From NCBI GenBank assembly GCA_003132505.1, contig PKXY01000028.1, forward strand, positions 183,340 through 247,339: 64,000 nucleotides of DNA, given 5' to 3'. The first letter of the stretch is position 1. Every line of letters starts with the position of its first letter. This document shows, one piece after another, positions 8,583 through 17,144 of the stretch. The position numbers and the translations under genes are program-made. Source of the stretch: Solirubrobacterales bacterium. Lineage in GTDB: Bacteria; Actinomycetota; Thermoleophilia; Solirubrobacterales; Solirubrobacteraceae. A model generated the notes under the pieces. The model was given only the letters and a program-made list of their open reading frames with translations, was not told where the DNA came from and ran no database searches.

Positions 8583-9536
8583 TTAGATCTTGGTGGAGAT
8601 CCACTCCGAAAAGCGGGGAGCGCTTGAGAACAATGTCTCCATGTGGACAGCAGCGTCTTGCCAAGCTCGCAGCTCAACGAGCGCACTCTCCGAATCAAGG
8701 TCGCGGCTCCGCGTTTGTCGCCGTGCCGCAATGGCCGCGGCCGCGAACCGTGACGTGCGCACGATTCGCCGAGGGTATGTCGGTAGCCGCTGGCCGAGAT
8801 TGCGTTGCCGTGTCGCGCCGACCGCGATCTGGAACACCTTGCTGCGGACGGCATCGAAAGAAAGGCGTGTCACATCGAGCCAATGATTAACGACGGCCCG
8901 CGGCTCGTAAAGAACGGTGTGCCTATCGGCGATCCGGTCGAACAGCTCCCACTCGTCATGACCGATGGAGGCGTGACCGGTATGACGGAAGCGGGGATCG
9001 AACGGGTTGCGGGGAAGGATGGCCGAACGAAACGCCATGTTCGCGCCTACAGGGGAGCGGCCACGCACAACCCGGAACGGTTCGGTACCCTCGTCCCAGA
9101 GCGTGATCGCGCGATAAAGCTCTTCGCCGTCGGCCATCCACACTGGCCGCGTCCCTCCTTCCAGGCGAGGAATGACACGGCCGCCGACAGCCCCAACCTC
9201 TGGCTCGGCAAATGCCGAGGCTAACGCATCGATCCAGCCCGGTTCAACCGTCACGTCATCATCGGTAAACAGGATGATGTCGCCACGTGCGACGCCGATG
9301 CCCAGGTCTAACGCCCGGCATTTTCCGGACTTCGCGAGACTTAGTGCCGTGACTTTGTGCGCTGCCAGCACGTCAGCTGTGTGGTCGGTTGACCCGTTGT
9401 CGACCACGATGATCTCGCGGGTGGTCTGCGACGGATCACACTCGATCGACGTGAGACAACGGTCCAAGTGGTCGGCACGACTACGCGTCGCTATCAGAAT
9501 TGTGGCGAGCACGATCGAAGGATCGCACGTCGCCAA
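8583..9536 (-). CDS. Family 2 glycosyltransferase
   Basis: GT-A enzyme with ILIATRSRADHLDRCL, IIVVDNGSTDHTADVL and IILFTDDDVTVEPGW (TDDD metal site), then SIGHDEWELFDRI near residue 220, the second conserved acidic patch. 317 residues from ATG 9536; a GTG at 9512 would cut the overlap with the upstream methyltransferase from 56 to 32 bases and is possible. It is a clear paralogue of the gene at 12954-13928, which shares the FTDDDVTV-GW-DAL and GH-EW blocks. Acceptor unknown. Confidence 0.88.
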   Translation of the reverse strand: MATCDPSIVLATILIATRSRADHLDRCLTSIECDPSQTTREIIVVDNGSTDHTADVLAAHKVTALSLAKSGKCRALDLGIGVARGDIILFTDDDVTVEPGWIDALASAFAEPEVGAVGGRVIPRLEGGTRPVWMADGEELYRAITLWDEGTEPFRVVRGRSPVGANMAFRSAILPRNPFDPRFRHTGHASIGHDEWELFDRIADRHTVLYEPRAVVNHWLDVTRLSFDAVRSKVFQIAVGATRQRNLGQRLPTYPRRIVRTSRFAAAAIAARRQTRSRDLDSESALVELRAWQDAAVHMETLFSSAPRFSEWISTKI

Positions 9537-10245
9537 TCAGACGGCTCCCCGACACCGCGGCCGCGTGTTGCTGGTACTGGGTCAGTTTGCTCGGCCCACT
9601 GCGGACGGACTGTTTCGAGTGGTCGTGGTGTGAGTGCGGGCGAACCAGTCGTATCGCCCACTGCGCGAACTCGTCGCCTTCCACAATGGTCCGCCACTCG
9701 CCAGAAGCACAAGCTTCCCGCACTGCCTTAGAGACTCCAGCGTGCGTGTGCGTCGCATCGTCATGCCAGTCGTCGCCGAGGAGAAGCCCACCCGGCTTGA
9801 TCTTGTGAGACAGCATCGCCAGCTCGGCAACGGTTTGACCGTAGGTGTGGGATGTATCGAGATAGGCCCAATCAAAGTGCCGGTCAGGAAAGCTGGCGAG
9901 CACCTCTAAGTCGTGGCCGACATGCAATATCGCATTAGGGGCAGCCTCTTGTGCCTCATCGTGGGCTTGGCGCGTCCCTAGTCGTCCGTAATCGGTGTAC
10001 GCACCCCAGTCTGGATACCGCTCGCCGTACAGAGCCCACCAGCCATCGATCAAGTGCATCTCGGCGGGCCGGGTGATGCGCACGATGTGGGAAGCGAACT
10101 CGCCGCGAAATACGCCGATCTCGGCGCAGACTGCGCCTTTCGGTGCGCGGCGCAGGATGTGCTCGCGACCGTTTGGGCGGAGCCCGAAACGTATCGCAAC
10201 TCTGTGACGTACGCTCCTAACCTTCTGAAGCACGAGCGAGATCAT
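9481..10245 (-). CDS. SAM-dependent methyltransferase (Methyltransf_24 type)
   Basis: A 254-residue methyltransferase of the kind often found in glycan clusters: AEIGVFRGEFASHIV as the SAM-binding loop (about residues 39-54), HLIDGWWALYG after it, HFDWAYLDTSHTYG in the middle, and GGLLLGDDWHDDATH carrying acidic/His residues that bind metal in relatives. Start ATG 10245. The C-terminus overlaps the downstream glycosyltransferase, so they are co-expressed. It probably O-methylates a sugar; this is inferred from context. Confidence 0.85.
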   Translation of the reverse strand: MISLVLQKVRSVRHRVAIRFGLRPNGREHILRRAPKGAVCAEIGVFRGEFASHIVRITRPAEMHLIDGWWALYGERYPDWGAYTDYGRLGTRQAHDEAQEAAPNAILHVGHDLEVLASFPDRHFDWAYLDTSHTYGQTVAELAMLSHKIKPGGLLLGDDWHDDATHTHAGVSKAVREACASGEWRTIVEGDEFAQWAIRLVRPHSHHDHSKQSVRSGPSKLTQYQQHAAAVSGSRLIGDVRSFDRARHNSDSDA

Positions 10246-10588
10246 GCTGGCATTCAGTGTAGACGGCGCCGCCGTCGTACGACACTTAGCCCCGGGTAGG
10301 CGATACTTCGGCGCAACTCGTCGAGGATGCCGCCCCCGCGCTACGACCTCCCCGTTGCTGATCTCAAACAGCTCGCCGTACGGCTAGTAAAGACCGCAGC
10401 CGAGGGCAGGCCCACGGTCCAAGCGCGTGTGCCGGCTCAATAACGCGGTATCGCTCGATGTACGGCACGGGACTCCTACTCTGCTCAAGACTCAGGACAA
10501 ACCCCTGGGAGAGGATCGAGACCAGCATCGCGGTTATGGCGGCCGAGGAACTCGCGGCGCGTGACGCTCGCGGAATGCACGAGCGAAG
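10246..10588. other. Intergenic region with one doubtful short ORF
   Basis: Between two minus-strand genes. A 38-codon plus-strand ORF (10327-10443) reads MPPPRYDLPVADLKQLAV and ends before 10444. It has a natural amino-acid mix but no recognised family, and could be a transposase or regulator fragment. Otherwise I see nothing. Confidence 0.25.
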
Positions 10589-11668
10589 CTATCTCTGGGA
10601 CTGCGGGTCGGGCTTGGTTGCGAGGTATCGCTGTCGCCACGCTATGAACGCTGGTCCGGCAACAAGGAATCCGTCGTCCAATAGCTCGTTGGTGTCGGTG
10701 AGGAGTCGTGCGGACTGCTGTCGCAGGATGATCTCCTTGGCCTGACGGAGTCCGTCCCGGTAGCGGTTGTATTCGCGGGTCGTGTAGGTTCCGTAGCGAC
10801 CAGTGGCCACGGCCTCCGCCACCTTGGTAGCGAACGTCTCGACGAAAGGATAGTGAAGCAACACCGCGGTAAAGTCGGCGACCGTTGCTCCCGTGACGTG
10901 GTGCCAGTCCACGAACAGGCCTATGTCTGGCGCGATCTTGACGAGGCATGCCTTGCTGAGTCCGTTGTTGGTGCCGAACACCTGCTCTCGGATGCCGCCC
11001 CAATGCATCCTCACCTGTGGGTTCGCCAGCCGCGAGTAGATGTAGTCAGTCTTACGAATCGCGGACACATCGTAGAATGTGTACGCGTCGCGCAACCGAT
11101 CGGCTGGTTGGCTGCGCACCGAGGCCAGTGGCCCGTCGGCGAACATGTCAAGCATCTGCGCAACGACTGCGGTGTATTGCCGCCGGTCAAGGTAGGCGAG
11201 GATCGCGCGGAGTGGCACGTCCCCGGATCGGGGGTAATCGAAAAGCTCGTCGATGTCAACACAGAGACTCCATCGACCCATAGAGAACCGTCGAACGAGA
11301 TAGCGCTTCATCAGATTCTCGTAGTGCGCATAGGAACGGCTAGTCCGGAGGAGCGTAACGTTCGGGTAGGCAGCTGCGATCGCGGCGGTTCCGTCCGTCG
11401 AGTCGTTCAGGAGCAGAATGACATGCTTCACGCCGAGCGTGAAGTGATGTTCGAGAAACGATCGAACGTGAAGCTCTCCATTGCGGACGACGCATATGGC
11501 GATGACCTCCTCGCCGCCGCACGCGATCCTCCTCGGTCCGTGGACATGACGGACTGTCAGCCGCAGCGCCGCCCAACGCAGTCTTTCCCTAAGACGGCCA
11601 AATGTCGGACGTGCACGGCGCAGGTTCCCGATGATTCTTCGTAGTCCATGTCGCGCACGCGAGATCAC
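10589..11668 (-). CDS. Glycosyltransferase family 2/92-like (Glyco_tranf_2_4)
   Basis: A 359-residue glycosyltransferase with VIAICVVRNGELHVRSFLEHH, VILLLNDSTDGTAAIA and WSLCVDIDELFDYP. The DIDELFDYP block is typical of the Glyco_tranf_2_4/GT92-like group. A basic N-terminal 45 residues may bind the membrane surface. The start at 11668 is GTG. It stands alone, with 84 bases to the FkbM gene upstream on the same strand. It resembles the gene at 3935-4945 in type. Confidence 0.84.
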   Translation of the reverse strand: MISRARHGLRRIIGNLRRARPTFGRLRERLRWAALRLTVRHVHGPRRIACGGEEVIAICVVRNGELHVRSFLEHHFTLGVKHVILLLNDSTDGTAAIAAAYPNVTLLRTSRSYAHYENLMKRYLVRRFSMGRWSLCVDIDELFDYPRSGDVPLRAILAYLDRRQYTAVVAQMLDMFADGPLASVRSQPADRLRDAYTFYDVSAIRKTDYIYSRLANPQVRMHWGGIREQVFGTNNGLSKACLVKIAPDIGLFVDWHHVTGATVADFTAVLLHYPFVETFATKVAEAVATGRYGTYTTREYNRYRDGLRQAKEIILRQQSARLLTDTNELLDDGFLVAGPAFIAWRQRYLATKPDPQSQR

Positions 11669-11752
11669 GCCGAAAGCTGGCGCGGGATCGGACGCCGCGG
11701 TCGAGACTCATCGCGTGAACGCGTGGCACGAGTTCCAAGTCCAGCTACGGGA

Positions 11753-12499
11753 CTAGGCGCGCGCGAGAAACGCAACATTTCCGCCAGAAACGCCTAAATC
11801 GAGCACAAACTCGTGGGTCATCAACTTCATCAACATCCGCTGTGTCGCGTCGTCGCCAGCGACCTGAGGATGTGTTTCGACGCAGATCGCACGCACGTGA
11901 TCAGGGAGGGTCAGATCACCCAGGAGCGCGGCTTCGCCACCCTCGATATCAACCACGAGATAGGTGGGCTTAAGCCGAGAAAGTTCACCTTGGAACGACC
12001 GTTGCGCTACACGTCTCGTCGCGCCCTCAATCATCGGCGATCGCGCTGATCGCCAGAACTCGCCCTCGTCAACCTGGAACTCCACAACGTCCTCGTGGTC
12101 GCCGAGTACCGCGTTGATTATCGTGGGGCTGACGCCATTGAGGCGACAATTGGTGGCCGCGAGTTCAGCTAGCTCGGCGATCGCCTCGTACGCAACCACA
12201 TTCTCGGAGCCAACGATCTGCGATGCGCATGCGGTAATGAAACCGAGGCCGGCGCCCAGTTCAAGGACGCGATCACTAGGCCTCAGGGTCTGCTCGAGAA
12301 TTCGCCGCTCCGTGTCCTCGTACCAGCCGCGGTAGATGTAGGCGTGGATCGGCGGTGTGACCCAACGGTCATCGAGCTGCAACTCTATGCCGCCCAGGGT
12401 GACTCGCGCAGGCTTCGTCGCGAGCCTGTACCGGGCGCGAAGGTCGGCGCGTATGAGCCGGGCGATCGTTCTCCACGACGGCGACGGTGGACGTTCCAC
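11753..12499 (-). CDS. FkbM family methyltransferase
   Basis: SAM-dependent O-methyltransferase of the FkbM family, 248 residues. Motif I is VLELGAGLGFITACAS (about residue 80), with NVVAYEAIAELAELA after it, and the family-typical YLVVDIEGGEAALL. The C-terminus FVLDLGVSGGNVAFLAR is also normal. Start GTG 12499. Sugar or lipid O-methylation is the usual role in glycan clusters. The neighbour downstream is a glycosyltransferase on the same strand. Confidence 0.88.
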   Translation of the reverse strand: MERPPSPSWRTIARLIRADLRARYRLATKPARVTLGGIELQLDDRWVTPPIHAYIYRGWYEDTERRILEQTLRPSDRVLELGAGLGFITACASQIVGSENVVAYEAIAELAELAATNCRLNGVSPTIINAVLGDHEDVVEFQVDEGEFWRSARSPMIEGATRRVAQRSFQGELSRLKPTYLVVDIEGGEAALLGDLTLPDHVRAICVETHPQVAGDDATQRMLMKLMTHEFVLDLGVSGGNVAFLARA

Positions 12500-12953
12500 G
12501 AGGCGATGGTAGCCATCCCGTGGGCTGCTCCGTGGCTCGTAGCGTTGCAGGTGGTCTAGATGCCTTCGCTGATCCGGTCGAGGAACCTTTCGACGTTTCC
12601 TCGCGCGTGATGGCCTTGTCGCCGGGGATGTCTCATCGGTACTGAGGACTTCAGCCCGTTTGCGCGTCTGTTAGCGAACCCGGGCGTACCCAGCGATGCT
12701 CTGGTGATACGGTAGCGACCGTAAGCATCAGTGACTCTCGCGTTCAGCGCGCCGACTTCGATGTGGCCGCTGCGGAGGCATCGCGTGAGCATGTTCGCGT
12801 CACTGTCATCGCGAGACAGACGAGCAGGTTGTCCCGCCGGACACTCAGGCGCCGGGTAGGATGATCTCGGCATGAACTCGGAGCTAAACCGGACTTCCCG
12901 CAGCGCGGGCGTTGGGACCGTTACCGACGGCTTGCGTTGCAGCGAATGTATTG
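12500..12953. other. Divergent intergenic region
   Basis: About 450 bases between the FkbM gene and the plus-strand glycosyltransferase. A 105-codon minus-strand frame (12556-12873) lies here, but its composition is Arg/Pro rich and I see no motif or ribosome binding site, so I do not call it. Promoters for both flanking genes should lie here; I could not single one out. Confidence 0.35.
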
Positions 12954-13928
12954 ATGCCAGCTGATGCCGGTGCCGTTGTGGTCGTGCCGACGCGGAACCA
13001 AGCCGATAGCTTGGATCGGTGTCTGACGGCGCTTACCGCGGACTCTTCTCACGTGTCCCGCGAGATTGTGGTTGTAGATAACGGCTCGAGCGACCGCACC
13101 GCCGAGGTGGTCGCTTCCCACGCTTTGACATCGCACCTTCAGGTGCGGCGTATCTGGGAGCCGCATACGGGTCAGAGCCGTGCACGGAACGTAGGCATGG
13201 CTCAGTCGGCCGCGCCGCTGATCTTGTTCACGGATGACGATGTAACTGTGCACGACGGATGGGCGGACGCTCTTTGCGGTGCGTTGTTGAGCCCAGCTGT
13301 CGTCGCTGCTGGCGGGAGAGTGTTGCCCGCGTGGAGCGGAACGCCACCAAAGTGGCTAATTGATGGTCCGCAACAGGCCAATGCCGCACTTGAGGACTAC
13401 GGCAGTGTGAGTTTTGCGTGTGGTCCAAGCCGCCTGCCGTTTGGGGCAAATCTTGGCTTCCGACGCGCGGCGCTCGACTCGTTTCGTCAACCGTTCGATG
13501 AGCGGCTTGGGCATCGGGGTCGGGTGGCTATGGGTCATGAGGAGTGGCACCTGCTCAAGCAGCTCCGTAACGCAGGGGAGGTGCGCTATGAAGCTGCAGC
13601 CGTCGTCGATCACCACGTCTCCGCCTCGCGCATGGACTACAAGACCATCCGTCGCCGGATGTGGCAGCTTGGATTTGGGCTCGCCCGCTCACAATGGCTG
13701 CTTGGGGAGTCCCAGCCTGCGTGGCCGCGCGTGGCGGTGCGAACCGTCAGGATCGGACGCCAGGCGGCGCGCAACCGTGCTTTATATACAGCCGCCGGTG
13801 GCCCGACCTCAGGTGATGCAGCCTGGGCTGACTTTTCTTCGCACTTCTGGTGGGGATACCAGGTCGAGATGCTCACAGGTCGCTCTCGCTGGCTGGCCGA
13901 CCGCCTAGCTGAGCGAATGCTGGGCTAA
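12954..13928 (+). CDS. Family 2 glycosyltransferase
   Basis: GT-A glycosyltransferase: VVVVPTRNQADSLDRCL, IVVVDNGSSDRTAEVV, LILFTDDDVTVHDGW (metal site) and VAMGHEEWHLLKQL (second acidic patch). The ATG at 12954 starts six residues before the first strand. A TTG at 12912 in the same frame would add 14 residues. About 324 residues. It is a paralogue of the gene at 8583-9536. It is convergent with the ABC exporter downstream, with 123 bases between the stops and no clear terminator. Confidence 0.86.
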   Translation: MPADAGAVVVVPTRNQADSLDRCLTALTADSSHVSREIVVVDNGSSDRTAEVVASHALTSHLQVRRIWEPHTGQSRARNVGMAQSAAPLILFTDDDVTVHDGWADALCGALLSPAVVAAGGRVLPAWSGTPPKWLIDGPQQANAALEDYGSVSFACGPSRLPFGANLGFRRAALDSFRQPFDERLGHRGRVAMGHEEWHLLKQLRNAGEVRYEAAAVVDHHVSASRMDYKTIRRRMWQLGFGLARSQWLLGESQPAWPRVAVRTVRIGRQAARNRALYTAAGGPTSGDAAWADFSSHFWWGYQVEMLTGRSRWLADRLAERMLG

Positions 13929-14051
13929 CCCAGATCCGACGTGGGCGCTCAGCGAAGTACCGCAGTCGTGGTGCGAGTGCGCAACGCGTTAGCGCTCTGA
14001 GCGCGCTCCTTCCCTAGCGTTATCGCGCGAGCGATGCAGCGACCCCATTGC

Positions 14052-15869
14052 TCAGAAGGAGGTACCGCCGCGAGCGAGCTCCGTTGCGTGCCGGTAATAG
14101 GCGTTGCCTTGCTTCAGATTCTCTACTGTATCGAAGGCTTCCAGCTTTCCATCTGCGACCACCATAACGCGGTCACAGATGTCAAGCGTCGACATGCGAT
14201 GCGCAACAATAAAGAGCGTTACCTCGCTCTTTAGTCCGCGCAGTGACTGCTGTAAGAGATTCTCCGACTGGGGATCGAGTGAGCTCGTGGGCTCATCAAG
14301 TACGAGGACCTCGGGTTCTGCAGCGAGTGCGCGCGCGATGCAGATTCGCTGCTGCTGGCCACCGGATACGGCATCGGCGCGGGGGCCGATGAGCGTGTCG
14401 TATCCGTGTGACCATGTCAGGATGTCGTCGTGTATGCGCGCGAGACGCGCGGCCCGTTCGACGGCGGCGTGGTCAAGTGGCCGGAAGTAGCAAATGTTGT
14501 CCGCGACGGACGCATGCATCAAGCGAGGCTCCTGCGGAACATAGGCGAACCGTGCGGTCCAGTCGCTACTTGAAAACTGCTCCACGGGCACGTCGTTGAC
14601 GAGATAGCGACCCTCGTCTTGGGCCCTGAGACCAAGGAGAAGCTGAACTAGCGTCGATTTGCCTGCGCCTGAGGGGCCGACAATGCCGACCGTCTCGCCT
14701 TCTGCCACATCGAAGGTGATCGTCGACAGCACGCGCCTGTTCGGTACGTACGCGTACGAGACCGACTCGAAGGCTAGCTTCCGCACGTGCGTCAGTTGTC
14801 GGCTCCCCGTGACAGGCACGCTGGCCAGGTAGTGTCGCTGCGTCCCCAGGACACGGTCGACGTACGGCCAGGTCTGACGTACGCCGAGGTACGACCCCTG
14901 CACCTGCTGCCCGTACGACCCTGCGCGCACAAGAAGCAGAACGACCGCCCCAAGCGACGCCACGTGACCTGCGTTGGCAGCATGCAATAGCGCGAGCCCT
15001 GCAACGACGATCAGATACACCACGCTCTGGTAGACGTTGGGGACAAGGCGGCCGAGCAACTGCGTGCGGAAGTAGAGACCCCGCATTTGTTCTACGAGCT
15101 GATCGATGCGCTGACGCTGCGCTGTTCCAACCCCGAATACCTGGGTCTCCTCGGCGAGCCGTCCCGCCTCGCCCACGCCGCTTGCGAAGTTCATGCCCGC
15201 TTGGGACAGTCCGCGGGCGCGACGAGCCGCGAGCTGGTTCAACGGCCGCAGAACTACAAACAAGAGAATCGCAAGAACCAAGACACCGGCTGCCGCCACT
15301 GCATTGAGCAGCAGCGCCGTGAACACGAGCGTAGCTAGCGTGAGAACTGACGAGATCAACCCCGTTGCCGCCACTGAGCCCTGAGACGCTTGCCATACCT
15401 GATTGCTCAAGAGCTCTTGTAGGTGTCCCTCGAGAGCGCTTGCTTTCTCCGCCCATGACGCCCGCGTGAAGGCCGCGAATGTGTCTCGTTGTAACTTCGC
15501 AGCAGTGATGGTGACGATTCGCGCTGGCAGAATTGACAGTGGCACCTGGAGGAGAAGCCGGACTACGGCGAGACCGAATGTGACGGCGAGCATGATCGTG
15601 ATCGACTCGTTCAAGTGCAGCGGTCCGATTGCGGTGTCCACGCGGCGTGCTCCGTCGACCAGGGCCGCCGCGGCCTGGGCAACAGACGCGAGAATCGCAG
15701 CCTCGATAAGCCCGGCGACCACGCTGGCGACCATGAGGGTCGATACGCGCCAGTAACTGTCGCCGAGGAGAAGGCGGAACCGGGCCACCGCAGACAAGCG
15801 GGTGGACGGTTCGATCGAGCTAGCTGTCCGAGACGTCACGCGAAAGCATCGGCGCAGTCCTTGCGCCAC
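14052..15869 (-). CDS. ABC exporter, fused membrane and ATPase domains (lipid-linked glycan flippase type)
   Basis: A 605-residue half-transporter. Hydrophobic segments fill about residues 35-330 (for example LMVASVVAGLIEAAILASVA and TLATLVFTALLLNAVAAAG). The ATPase domain follows: Walker A GPSGAGKST near residue 395, Q-loop YVPQEPRLM, signature SGGQQQR near 503, Walker B VLVLDEPTSSLD near 521, and the switch His in IVAHRMS. The plan fits MsbA/PglK-like exporters that flip lipid-linked oligosaccharides, which suits the glycan cluster; drug or peptide export is possible. Start GTG 15869. Confidence 0.9.
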   Translation of the reverse strand: MAQGLRRCFRVTSRTASSIEPSTRLSAVARFRLLLGDSYWRVSTLMVASVVAGLIEAAILASVAQAAAALVDGARRVDTAIGPLHLNESITIMLAVTFGLAVVRLLLQVPLSILPARIVTITAAKLQRDTFAAFTRASWAEKASALEGHLQELLSNQVWQASQGSVAATGLISSVLTLATLVFTALLLNAVAAAGVLVLAILLFVVLRPLNQLAARRARGLSQAGMNFASGVGEAGRLAEETQVFGVGTAQRQRIDQLVEQMRGLYFRTQLLGRLVPNVYQSVVYLIVVAGLALLHAANAGHVASLGAVVLLLVRAGSYGQQVQGSYLGVRQTWPYVDRVLGTQRHYLASVPVTGSRQLTHVRKLAFESVSYAYVPNRRVLSTITFDVAEGETVGIVGPSGAGKSTLVQLLLGLRAQDEGRYLVNDVPVEQFSSSDWTARFAYVPQEPRLMHASVADNICYFRPLDHAAVERAARLARIHDDILTWSHGYDTLIGPRADAVSGGQQQRICIARALAAEPEVLVLDEPTSSLDPQSENLLQQSLRGLKSEVTLFIVAHRMSTLDICDRVMVVADGKLEAFDTVENLKQGNAYYRHATELARGGTSF

Positions 15870-16014
15870 ATGAGGATGGAAGAGATCGCGTACGGATCCT
15901 ATCCAGAGGCGGTCCGTTTCGACGACTTTGAGACGTCACGGTTCGTCGTCGCTAAGTCGCGTGGCGACGCCAGGGCACCACGAAATCTTGGGTATCGAGC
16001 ACACTACGAGCTGA

Positions 16015-17139
16015 CTATGCTCGAATCGTCGCATAAAGTGCGCGGTGTAGCTCGACCACCGAGCGCCATGAGCGTGCCGCCGCAGCAGATCGCGCTTCCG
16101 CGCCCATGCGTGCAAGCGCTTGGCGATCGGATGCAAGTCGCTGAAGATGCAGGGAGATCGATGCCGCATCGCGCTCTATGAAGCAACCACTCACTGAGTC
16201 TTGGATCAGGTCGACGATTCCGTTTACTGGGGTGGCAAGCACGGCCAGACCACCGGCTGCGGCCTCAATTGCTACGAGCGGGTCCGCCTCGTAGGCCGTG
16301 GGCAACACAAGTAGGTCGGCGGCTTGAAAAATTGGCGCGGTGTCAGCAACTTGCCCGAGGAAGTAAGTACGGTCGGCGACTCCCGATCGTTTGGCACGCG
16401 CGACGTAGTGCTTTTGATCGCCGGCACCGGCGATTAAGAGAATCCACTGAGGTGACTCCGCCAGGGCGTCGATCGCGACCGCGAGTCCTTTACGCTCCCA
16501 GTCGCCGCCGACGAATAGCGCCACAAGAGCGTCGTTAGTTAGGCCCAGCTTGGACCGGGTGTCAGCCCGGCCGTCGGCGCTCGGCGAGAACCGGTCAACG
16601 TCTACGCCATTCGGGATGACGACGACGGCGTCTGCGATCGCTGGGTAGTAGGCACGAAGCTCGTCGGCGACGCCGCGCGACACCGCCACCACAGTAGAGA
16701 CGCGACTTGGCCGGTAGCAGAAGCTCTCCCCGATGCGTGACATTGCTGCGGCAATCCGTGCATGCAGCCGAAACAACGGCCAGCCTCGGCTCGTTCGCAG
16801 GCCACCGCCTTTGGATTGGAAGCCGCGGTGGCAGAAGTGCACCGACACGATGTCGACCCGGTTCGGCACGATTGCTCCTGTTGCCTGCACAAGACCATCG
16901 CGATGTCGACGAACCAGCATTCCTGCCGCAATGAAGAACCAAGGGTATGCGACCACAAATGGGCGCCTGGGGCCGGGTACGCGGTGAAAGGCGACGTCGA
17001 TGCCTTGTAGATCGCAGGTCCGGGCGATGACGGTTACGCGATCGCCTGCGGCGGCAAGGCCCTTGATCAGCTCGAGGAGCACCCGCTCCATGCCACCATT
17101 GGGGCCGACGTCGTTTGCGACGATCGTGACGGACGTCAC
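16015..17139 (-). CDS. Glycosyltransferase family 4
   Basis: GT-B retaining glycosyltransferase of 374 residues. The N-terminal domain begins VTIVANDVGPNGGMERVLLE, a glycine-rich loop typical of GT4. VVVIPNGVDVDRFSP joins the domains, ALFVGGDWERKGLAVAIDAL holds the donor-site Lys/Arg, and ADPLVAIEAAAGGLAVLAT is the E-x7-E region. Start GTG 17139, five bases after the stop of the large fused glycosyltransferase upstream, so they form a two-gene operon. The downstream ABC exporter is 145 bases further on the same strand. Confidence 0.9.
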   Translation of the reverse strand: MTSVTIVANDVGPNGGMERVLLELIKGLAAAGDRVTVIARTCDLQGIDVAFHRVPGPRRPFVVAYPWFFIAAGMLVRRHRDGLVQATGAIVPNRVDIVSVHFCHRGFQSKGGGLRTSRGWPLFRLHARIAAAMSRIGESFCYRPSRVSTVVAVSRGVADELRAYYPAIADAVVVIPNGVDVDRFSPSADGRADTRSKLGLTNDALVALFVGGDWERKGLAVAIDALAESPQWILLIAGAGDQKHYVARAKRSGVADRTYFLGQVADTAPIFQAADLLVLPTAYEADPLVAIEAAAGGLAVLATPVNGIVDLIQDSVSGCFIERDAASISLHLQRLASDRQALARMGAEARSAAAARSWRSVVELHRALYATIRA

Positions 17140-17144
17140 GCCGG

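Noticed and set aside
10327..10443. 38-codon ORF starting MPPPRYDLPV
   Set aside because: Composition is plausible but it is too short and unmatched to any family to call as a gene; mentioned only in the intergenic entry.
12556..12873. 105-codon minus-strand frame in a divergent intergenic region
   Set aside because: Arg/Pro-rich, no motif, no ribosome binding site, and it sits where promoters are expected.
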